DNA of 13,442 bases. It comes from Oscillospiraceae bacterium UBA1230 (GTDB lineage: Bacteria > Bacillota > Clostridia > Oscillospirales > Oscillospiraceae). A model generated the notes under the pieces. It had not been told where the DNA came from, made no database searches, and worked only from the letters and a program-made list of their open reading frames with translations. The translations under genes and the position numbers were made by a program. Each line of letters starts with the position of its first letter. Position 1 is the stretch's first letter. The stretch is taken from NCBI GenBank assembly GCA_002309395.1, contig DBWU01000057.1:6892-20333 (forward strand). The letters are read 5' to 3'. Shown here piece after piece: positions 1 through 5,411 of the stretch.

Positions 1-852
1 CGCCTCCTCCAGCGTGGATTTGAACGCCTCCACCAGCTGGTGGGGCAGTTTTCGGATAAAACCCACCGTGTCGGAGATGACCACGTCCAGCGTATCGGAA
101 ACGGTCAAAAGACGGGTAGTGGTATCCAGCGTGTCAAAAAGCCTGTTATTGGCAGGGATGGCGGCGCCGGTCAGCGCATTCAACAGCGTGGATTTTCCGG
201 CGTTGGTGTAGCCCACGATGGCGACCACCGGTATCTCGTTTTTCATGCGGCGCTGGCGCTGTGTGCCGCGCACACGGCGCACTTCCTCCAGCTCGGCGCG
301 AAGCTTGTCGATCTTTCGGCGGATATGGCGGCGGTCCGTCTCCAGCTGCGTTTCACCGGGACCTTTGGAACCGATGGGCCCCTTGCCGCTGGTGCCAGCC
401 TGCCGCTCCAGATGCGTCCACATACCCACGAGACGGGGCAGCAGATACTGATACTGCGCCAGCTCCACCTGCAAGCAACCCTCACGGGTCCGGGCGCGCT
501 GGGCGAAAATATCCAGGATCAAGGCGCTCCGGTCGATCACCTGCACGCCGAACAGTTCCGTCAATACGCGGATCTGGGAGGGGGACAGGTCGTTATCGAA
601 TATCACCATGGTGGCGTTACAGCCCTCCACCATGCGCTTGACTTCCTCCACCTTTCCCTCGCCGATAAAGCTATGGGGATCCGGCTTTTCCCGGCTCTGG
701 AGCATCATGCCTACCGTTTCGCCTCCGGCGGTGTCCACCAGCGCGGAAAGCTCCTGCAGGCTCTCCTCGTCGGCGCTGTCGTCGCCCAGCACCGGCGAAC
801 GAAGTCCCACCAGTACGGCTTGATCCCGTTTTTTCTCGGTCGTCTGTTCCAT
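1..852 (-). CDS. hflX: Ribosome-associated GTPase HflX (C-terminus cut by window start)
   Basis: HflX is a translational GTPase that binds the 50S subunit and splits or rescues stalled ribosomes, in particular during heat stress. The visible 284 codons contain the N-terminal HflX domain (about residues 10-140, with the PSQIRVLTE segment at 91-99), the diagnostic GPGETQLE motif (165-172), a basic coiled linker (about 173-203), and the start of the G domain. The P-loop GYTNAGKS is at 214-221, a TTTR switch segment at 244-247 and DTVGF at 261-265. The NKxD motif and the C-terminal domain lie beyond position 1. The start is ATG at 852, preceded by a GAGG about 4 bases upstream; this spacing is short, but no better in-frame start is seen. 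The gene has its own promoter and lies downstream of the rpmE terminator, so it is probably transcribed separately. Confidence 0.96.
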   Translation of the reverse strand, partial: MEQTTEKKRDQAVLVGLRSPVLGDDSADEESLQELSALVDTAGGETVGMMLQSREKPDPHSFIGEGKVEEVKRMVEGCNATMVIFDNDLSPSQIRVLTELFGVQVIDRSALILDIFAQRARTREGCLQVELAQYQYLLPRLVGMWTHLERQAGTSGKGPIGSKGPGETQLETDRRHIRRKIDKLRAELEEVRRVRGTQRQRRMKNEIPVVAIVGYTNAGKSTLLNALTGAAIPANNRLFDTLDTTTRLLTVSDTLDVVISDTVGFIRKLPHQLVEAFKSTLEEA

Positions 853-881
853 AATACCTCACTCATCGTAAATGTGATGAC

Positions 882-910
882 AGTATACCACGGCGGCGGC
901 AAAAAGTAAA
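882..910 (-). promoter_or_regulatory. Sigma-A-type promoter for hflX
   Basis: On the minus strand, TTTACT (905-910) is separated by 17 bases from TATACT (882-887). A TG one base upstream of the -10 box makes it an extended -10. It lies between the rpmE terminator and the hflX start, so the 5' leader would be short (about 20-25 bases). The assignment is by consensus match only. Confidence 0.7.
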
Positions 911-923
911 CGGCTGCCTTTAC

Positions 924-963
924 GCAAAAAAATACCGGGAAAGGCATATGCCTCTCCCGGTAT
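924..963 (-). terminator. Rho-independent terminator after rpmE
   Basis: ATACCGGGA (932-940) pairs exactly with TCCCGGTAT (955-963). Between them, AGGCATATGCCT is itself self-complementary, so the stem continues past a single A/C mismatch into a very long hairpin. Read on the minus strand, the stem runs directly into seven T residues (926-932). It ends about 20 bases past the rpmE stop codon and separates rpmE from the hflX promoter. Confidence 0.92.
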
Positions 964-983
964 CATTCCCTTATGCCGCGCGA

Positions 984-1187
984 TCAGCCGTCCAGGCCGA
1001 AACGCTTGTTGAACTTGGCAACACGACCGCCGGTATCCACCAGCTTCTGCTTGCCGGTGAAGAAGGGGTGACATTTAGAGCAGACTTCCACGCGAATATC
1101 CTTCTTCGTAGAACCTGTCTCAATCACATTACCGCAGGCGCATTTAATCGTAGTCTGCTGATAATTGGGATGGATTCCTTCCTTCAT
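984..1187 (-). CDS. rpmE: 50S ribosomal protein L31 (zinc-binding type)
   Basis: This 67-residue protein matches bacterial L31, a small protein on the large-subunit side of the intersubunit bridge. The N-terminus MKEGIHPNYQ, the pairs CAC (residues 16-18) and CSKC (36-39), the HPFFTGKQK segment and the final GRVAKFNKRFG are family hallmarks. Four cysteines indicate the zinc-containing (C+) form rather than the zinc-independent paralogue induced during zinc limitation. The start is ATG at 1187 with AAGGGGTG about 10 bases upstream. The gene is a single transcription unit with its own promoter (1250-1278), a short and possibly structured leader, and a strong terminator at 924-963. Confidence 0.97.
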   Translation of the reverse strand: MKEGIHPNYQQTTIKCACGNVIETGSTKKDIRVEVCSKCHPFFTGKQKLVDTGGRVAKFNKRFGLDG

Positions 1188-1244
1188 TGCTCTTGTTCAC
1201 CCCTTTCCGGTACATCTGTCGTTTGCGGTCACCCACAGACGCAA
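1188..1244 (-). promoter_or_regulatory. Possible structured 5' leader of rpmE
   Basis: The predicted transcript begins near 1243. Its 5' end can form a 7-bp stem, CGUCUGU (1241-1235) with ACAGAUG (1219-1213), containing one G-U pair and a 15-base loop. An alternative short stem, UUGCG (1244-1240) with CGCAA (1227-1223), uses overlapping bases, so the two cannot coexist. Ribosomal-protein leaders for L31 are known in several bacterial groups and act by autogenous control. Whether this one belongs to such a class is inference; a short, fortuitous stem is also possible. Confidence 0.35.
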
Positions 1245-1249
1245 CTGTA

Positions 1250-1278
1250 AGGATAGCACACTTTTTTCCTGATTGCAA
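1250..1278 (-). promoter_or_regulatory. Sigma-A-type promoter for rpmE
   Basis: On the minus strand TTGCAA (1273-1278) is followed after 17 bases by TATCCT (1250-1255). Immediately upstream of the -35 box there is an A-rich tract (about 1283-1300 on the plus strand, seen as runs of T) that resembles an UP element, as expected for a highly expressed ribosomal-protein gene. Confidence 0.75.
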
Positions 1279-1309
1279 GCATTATTTTTTCTTTTTTACG
1301 CCGTTTCAT

Positions 1310-1972
1310 TCAGCGGAACGGACGACCCGTGCCGTCCAGCACTTCACAGCGCCTGACGCGGGTGAAGTCCGGCGATAAACGGGGCGCATACCGCTCTATC
1401 GCCTGTGACAGAAGCTGGGGATTCAAGCCGGGATTCTGCGCCTGCACCGTTACGAAAAGGCGCACCTCGCCCTCCCCTTCCTCGATGCGGCAGTCACAAA
1501 GCATCGGCGCGATATTGACGGTGGCAAGTTCTTTGTGTTTGGTGCGTTTTTCCACCAGCAGTTCTTCCTGCCTCAGAAGCGCCGAAAGCTCCGGCAGCGC
1601 GCCGGCAGGCACGCCGGAATCATACTCAAGCGTAACCTCCGCCTGTAACGCCGCCAGCTCCCGGACGGGGCGCACCGCCGGGTAGCACGCCAGGACGCGG
1701 ATACCGGCAGGCAGTCCCTCGTTGAGCCGCTGAGCAACCCCCTGCCCGTCCGTCTCCTGCGTCACCTCGAAATCCAGCAGCTCACAACAACTGGACTGCC
1801 CTACCGGCAACGGCAAAACGATCGACAAGATCGGGTGGGGATGGTATCCTTGAGAATGGCGGATCTCCAGGCCGGACCGGGGAAAAACGCGCTGAAACGT
1901 TCGCAAAAGGTCCAGATGGGAGATATACGACGCCTGCGCCTCCTTGGTGAACAGCAAACGCAGTTTAGACAC
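1310..1972 (-). CDS. TIGR03936 / DUF2344 family radical-SAM-linked protein
   Basis: This is a 220-residue protein of the TIGR03936 (DUF2344) family, which is almost always encoded next to, or fused to, a TIGR03960 radical SAM protein. The biochemical role is not established. Family features are visible at the N-terminus: KLRLLFTKEAQASYISHLD, then SQGYHPHPILS and a PLPVGQSS segment that leads into an acidic C-terminal part. The start is taken as GTG at 1972, because GGGAGG lies 6-8 bases upstream. A GTG at 1981 would add three residues but lies inside that ribosome binding site. The start overlaps the 3' end of the radical SAM gene by 8 bases (GTGTCTAA), indicating translational coupling. In many Firmicutes the next gene is ribonuclease G and then rplU; here rpmE follows instead. 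Confidence 0.88.
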   Translation of the reverse strand: MSKLRLLFTKEAQASYISHLDLLRTFQRVFPRSGLEIRHSQGYHPHPILSIVLPLPVGQSSCCELLDFEVTQETDGQGVAQRLNEGLPAGIRVLACYPAVRPVRELAALQAEVTLEYDSGVPAGALPELSALLRQEELLVEKRTKHKELATVNIAPMLCDCRIEEGEGEVRLFVTVQAQNPGLNPQLLSQAIERYAPRLSPDFTRVRRCEVLDGTGRPFR

Positions 1973-3797
1973 GGCAAGCACCTCCCGTCAGCCGGTTCGC
2001 GCCGCAACCGCCGCACAGCGTGCGGCAATCCGGCGTGGTGACGCCGGCGGCGGCTTTCTCATATTCCCGGCGCAAATACGCCTTCGTGACGCCGCAGGAG
2101 ATCGTCTCCCACGGGAAGATCTCGTCCGCCGGGCGCTGGCGATTTGCGTAAAACGACGGGTCAACGCCGCACTCGGCAAACGCCTCCTGCCAGCGATCGT
2201 AGGAAAAATACTCCTCCCACGCGTCAAGGCGAGCACCTTTACGCCATACTGTTTCCAAGACTTTGCAGAGTTTCCTGTCGCCCCGTGCCAGCACCGCTTC
2301 AATGACGCTGGTTTCACTGTCGTGCCAGTTATAGGTCACGGTCTTCGTCTTGATCGCGTCCCGCAACAGCGCCACACGGCGCTCATATTCCTCCTTGGAG
2401 ATCTGCCCCACCCACTGGAAGGCGGTGTAGGGTTTTGGCACGAACCAGGACGTGGACACGGTGATCCGCACGCCGCGGTTTTTGTTGGGCGCGGCTTCGC
2501 GCCATTCGTGCATCACACGGGCGGCAAGGTCGGCGATCGCCAGCACGTCCTCGTCCGTTTCCGTGGGCAGACCCAGCATGAAATAGAGCTTCACCGCGTT
2601 ATAGCCGCCGGCAAAGGCGGTATGGCAGGAGCGCAAAAGCTCCTCCTGCGTTACGTTTTTATTGATCACGTCACGCAGGCGCTGTGTACCTGCCTCCGGC
2701 GCGAAGGTAAGCCCTGATTTGCGGCCTTTTGCCAGGCGCTGCATCAGTTCCATGGAGAAGTTGTCCGCCCGGAGCGACGGCAATGACAGATTCACGTGGC
2801 GCTGCGCGCAAAACGGCTCCAGCGCGTCGCAAAGGCCTGTCAAAGGCGGATAATCGCTGGTGGAGAGGGACGAAAGCGTCACCTCCTGATAGCCGGAATC
2901 GTCGCATGCGTCTACGCAGTACCGGGCGCACAGTTCGCTGGAACGGTTGCGTACCGGGCGGTACACGTATCCCGCCTGGCAGAACCTGCATCCCCGGATA
3001 CAGCCGCGAAACAGCTCCAGCATCACCCGATCCTGCACGATCTCCGTGGACGGCACGATGGTCTTGACCGGAAAATAGGACTCGTCCAGATCCGGCACGA
3101 TCCGCTTCGTCACCTGCGCCGGCGCGCCCTCTTTCGGCGTGATGGCTTTCACGGTGCCGTCTTCGTGATAGTCCACCTCATACAGGGACGGCACGTACAG
3201 CCCAGGGATCTGCGCCGCCTGCGTAAGAAACGCCCGACGGCTCCAGCCTTCCCGGCGCGCCTTGCGGTGCAGTTCAATGAGTTCTTCCGTAACGTACTCC
3301 CCTTCTCCGAGGGAAACGACATCGATAAAATCCGCCATAGGCTCCGGGTTATACATGGCGGTACCGCCGGCGATCACCAGCGGCGTCAAGCCGGTGCGAT
3401 CCGCCGTGCGGATCGGCACGCCGGACAGATCCAGCAGATTCAAAATGCCGGGAAACGCCATCTCATATCCTACGGAAAAGGCGATGATGTCAAATTCCCC
3501 CACAGGATCGCCGGATTCCAGCGCAAAAAGCGGCATCCCCGTCCGGCGCATCTCCTCCTCCATATCGCCCCACGGCGCGAATACGCGCTCGCACCATACG
3601 CCCTCCATGCGGTTCATCACGCCGTACAGGATCCGCATACCCAGATTGGACATGCCGATCTCATAGGTATCGGGAAAACAAAAGGCGATCCGTGTGTCCA
3701 CCTCCGCCTTGTTTTTGATCACAGCGTTATATTCACCGCCCACGTACCGTGCCGGCTTCTGTACACGGGGCAAAATGCGTTCCAATCTCTTATCCAC
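1965..3797 (-). CDS. TIGR03960 family B12-binding-type radical SAM protein
   Basis: The 610-residue protein has an N-terminal cobalamin-binding-like Rossmann region (about 30-200, with FPDTYEIGMSNLG at 41-53 and VIAGGTAMYNPEP at 141-153), a radical SAM domain from about 255 to 470, and a C-terminal region. The [4Fe-4S] cluster motif CxxxCxxC is C266, C270 and C273 (FRGCIRGCRFC). A second Cys set near the end (C591, C595, C598, C608) could bind a metal or auxiliary cluster. The reaction is unknown; TIGR03960 proteins have been grouped with YgiQ/methylthiotransferase-like enzymes by sequence only. The start is GTG at 3797 with CGGAGA about 8 bases upstream. It follows the M50 protease after 38 bases and overlaps its TIGR03936 partner, so all four genes from 5258 probably share a transcript. 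Confidence 0.93.
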   Translation of the reverse strand: MDKRLERILPRVQKPARYVGGEYNAVIKNKAEVDTRIAFCFPDTYEIGMSNLGMRILYGVMNRMEGVWCERVFAPWGDMEEEMRRTGMPLFALESGDPVGEFDIIAFSVGYEMAFPGILNLLDLSGVPIRTADRTGLTPLVIAGGTAMYNPEPMADFIDVVSLGEGEYVTEELIELHRKARREGWSRRAFLTQAAQIPGLYVPSLYEVDYHEDGTVKAITPKEGAPAQVTKRIVPDLDESYFPVKTIVPSTEIVQDRVMLELFRGCIRGCRFCQAGYVYRPVRNRSSELCARYCVDACDDSGYQEVTLSSLSTSDYPPLTGLCDALEPFCAQRHVNLSLPSLRADNFSMELMQRLAKGRKSGLTFAPEAGTQRLRDVINKNVTQEELLRSCHTAFAGGYNAVKLYFMLGLPTETDEDVLAIADLAARVMHEWREAAPNKNRGVRITVSTSWFVPKPYTAFQWVGQISKEEYERRVALLRDAIKTKTVTYNWHDSETSVIEAVLARGDRKLCKVLETVWRKGARLDAWEEYFSYDRWQEAFAECGVDPSFYANRQRPADEIFPWETISCGVTKAYLRREYEKAAAGVTTPDCRTLCGGCGANRLTGGACRV

Positions 3798-3835
3798 CGT
3801 ATGATCTCCGTTCTGCTGATCTCTTTTGTGTTATT

Positions 3836-4459
3836 TTACCCTCCGTGCTGCCGTTTGACAAGACCCAATTCTTTTACCGACGGAAACGAGAGTCCCAGCG
3901 CCGCCAACAGCAAAAAACAGCGGCCGCCCCGTACCAGCATCACCGCACCGCCGGTGATCAAAAGGGCGGACACCGCGGCACTTGCGATGGCGCAGGCCCT
4001 GTCTGCGGCATAGGGATGAAAGAGGTAGGAGACCGCCAGCCACAGCATCCGCCCCCCGTCCAGCGCCGCGGCGGGTAACAGATTGAACAGTCCCAACACC
4101 AGATGGGCGCCGGAGAAAAGATACAGCGTATCCGCTTCCCAATACCGCCCCGCCGCCCCCAGCAGCACCGCGAACAGCAGATTCACCAGCGGTCCTGCCG
4201 CCACCGCCGCCAGTTCCGTGCCGTAGGACAAGCGGCAGCGGCTGTCCAGCAGCATCTCCGCGCCGAAAGCGGTGATCCGCAGTTCCGCAGGTCTTGCGCC
4301 GTGCAGTAACAGTGCCAGCCAGTGACCCAGCTCGTGGAGCACGGCGGCCTGCAAAACGGCGCACAGCATCAAAGGCGAGCTGATCAGGATAAACGCGCCT
4401 AATAGCACCAGTGACAGCGGCGAAACGTACAGTTTTGTTTTCCCTTCAGCGCGACACAT
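3836..4459 (-). CDS. spoIVFB: SpoIVFB-like M50 site-2 protease
   Basis: This is an intramembrane zinc metalloprotease of peptidase family M50. In Bacillus subtilis, SpoIVFB cleaves pro-sigma-K in the outer forespore membrane. The zinc motif HELGH is at residues 42-46 (H42, E43, H46). AAGPLVN (87-93) and NLLPAAALDGG (126-136, third ligand D134) are the other family motifs. Several hydrophobic segments cover most of the roughly 207 residues. The start is uncertain: ATG at 4459 overlaps the upstream gene by 14 bases and has no clear ribosome binding site, so coupling or a downstream non-ATG start (the CTG a few codons on, after GAAGGG) is possible. The longer frame up to 4501 looks spurious. Position directly after a LytM protein reproduces the spoIVFA-spoIVFB order. 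The substrate in this organism is not visible. Confidence 0.88.
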   Translation of the reverse strand: MCRAEGKTKLYVSPLSLVLLGAFILISSPLMLCAVLQAAVLHELGHWLALLLHGARPAELRITAFGAEMLLDSRCRLSYGTELAAVAAGPLVNLLFAVLLGAAGRYWEADTLYLFSGAHLVLGLFNLLPAAALDGGRMLWLAVSYLFHPYAADRACAIASAAVSALLITGGAVMLVRGGRCFLLLAALGLSFPSVKELGLVKRQHGG

Positions 4460-5258
4460 AGTAGACGGGATTGAGATATACGTCCTGCTGATGCAGTTCA
4501 AAATGGAGATGGGGACCCGTGGTGCGCCCGGTCTGCCCCACTTGGGCGATCTCCTCCCCCAACGTCACCGTCTGCCCCGGCTTTACGCCAGCGGCGGCGC
4601 AGTGGGCATAGAGGCTTACAAACCCGTTGGGATGCTCCACCATCACGTATTTCCCCAGCTCGGCGCTCTCAGCCACCACCGTCACCGTTCCGGCGGCAAA
4701 GGATTGGATGGGCGTACCCTCATCCGCCGCCAGATCGACGCCGTAATGAAACGCCGTTTCACCGCTGATGGGGTCTGTACGATAGCCGAAGCGGTCTGTC
4801 AGTTCCCCTTGAAGCGGTGCGGCGTAGGCAAAGCGCAAAATCTGTTGGAGCGGCTCCGTCTTTTCCGGCAAAGGTTCCACGATGCTTAAGATCCTTTCGT
4901 CCTCCCGGGCGCCGAAAACCGCCACGTACGCGTCGTTGAGCGCCTCTCCTACCTGTCCGCCGGGCGCCACCGCCTGCCCCACCGCGGCAAACGCCGCCGT
5001 GAAATCCGCGTCCTGACCCAGCAGGCGCAGAACATCCTGACGGTATTGCTCCGTGATCCCCGGCATAGTCACCTTGCAAACCACCGCCGACAAAAGGATG
5101 ATCGCGCTGATGAGAAGCTGTGCCAGGCGCCGCTTTTCGCCACGGGGCGTTTTTCGTTCCTCGGAATCGGCGCGTCTTGCGCCGGTACCTGCGGCGCGGG
5201 GCGGCACGCTTTGACGCGGCAGAGCGCGCTGTGCGGCGCGATAATGTTTGGCAGGCAT
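4446..5258 (-). CDS. Membrane-anchored M23 (LytM) protein in the spoIVFA position
   Basis: This 270-residue protein has a basic, disordered cytoplasmic N-terminus (1-45), one transmembrane segment (about 46-63), an extracytoplasmic spacer (64-147), and a C-terminal LytM/M23 domain (about 148-270). The zinc and catalytic set looks complete: H171 and D175 in HYGVD, H219 in LYAH, and H250 and H252 in PHLHFEL. M23 enzymes cut peptidoglycan crosslinks. In Bacillus the SpoIVFA LytM protein instead acts as an inhibitor and scaffold for SpoIVFB. Synteny with the M50 gene favours the SpoIVFA role, while the intact residues allow true hydrolase activity, so SpoIIQ-like function is the alternative. The ATG at 5258 has a strong AGGAGGGG site 7 bases upstream. 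A candidate sigma-E promoter precedes it. Confidence 0.88.
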   Translation of the reverse strand: MPAKHYRAAQRALPRQSVPPRAAGTGARRADSEERKTPRGEKRRLAQLLISAIILLSAVVCKVTMPGITEQYRQDVLRLLGQDADFTAAFAAVGQAVAPGGQVGEALNDAYVAVFGAREDERILSIVEPLPEKTEPLQQILRFAYAAPLQGELTDRFGYRTDPISGETAFHYGVDLAADEGTPIQSFAAGTVTVVAESAELGKYVMVEHPNGFVSLYAHCAAAGVKPGQTVTLGEEIAQVGQTGRTTGPHLHFELHQQDVYLNPVYYVSR

Positions 5259-5288
5259 AGGTGACCCCTCCTCAATCCGTTATACCGT

Positions 5289-5317
5289 ATTGTATGCCGG
5301 ACAGGTCGTGGATAGAA
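5289..5317 (-). promoter_or_regulatory. Candidate sigma-E (mother-cell) promoter for the spoIVF-like operon
   Basis: On the minus strand, CATACAAT (5289-5296) fits the sigma-E -10 consensus CATACANT exactly. TTCTATC (5311-5317), 14 bases upstream, is a partial match to the -35 element. The predicted start near 5282 gives a leader of about 25 bases ending in the AGGAGGGG site. Bacillus spoIVF is transcribed by sigma-E, so the placement makes sense, but the -35 match is weak. Confidence 0.5.
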
Positions 5318-5352
5318 GCAGCGGATGCCTTCCCTTCCGGCGGCACAAAGTC

Positions 5353-5384
5353 TGCGCGGTGAAGCAGGTTCGCTTCACCGCGCA
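5353..5384 (-). terminator. Terminator-like hairpin after the six-gene operon
   Basis: TGCGCGGTGAAGC (5353-5365) and GCTTCACCGCGCA (5372-5384) form a perfect 13-bp stem with a 6-base loop. It lies 28 bases past the stop of the 944-aa lipoprotein gene. On the minus strand only a short CTTTG follows, so the T tract is poor; the very strong stem may still terminate or protect the 3' end. It also separates this operon from the sporulation promoter at 5289-5317. Confidence 0.65.
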
Positions 5385-5411
5385 CAGGTCGTCCGTTTGG
5401 AAAAGGACGCT

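Noticed and set aside
40..909. Long plus-strand open frame of about 289 codons
   Set aside because: It is antisense to hflX, whose conserved GTPase motifs are unmistakable; the predicted product has an unusual His/Gln/Gly composition typical of a shadow frame in GC-rich DNA.
2796..4013. Plus-strand open frame of about 405 codons
   Set aside because: It is antisense to the TIGR03960 gene and runs into the M50 protease gene; no recognised domain, and composition is Arg/His-rich as expected for a shadow.
4460..4501. Longer N-terminus for the M50 protease
   Set aside because: It lies fully inside the LytM coding end and has no family similarity; the shorter starts fit SpoIVFB-like lengths better.
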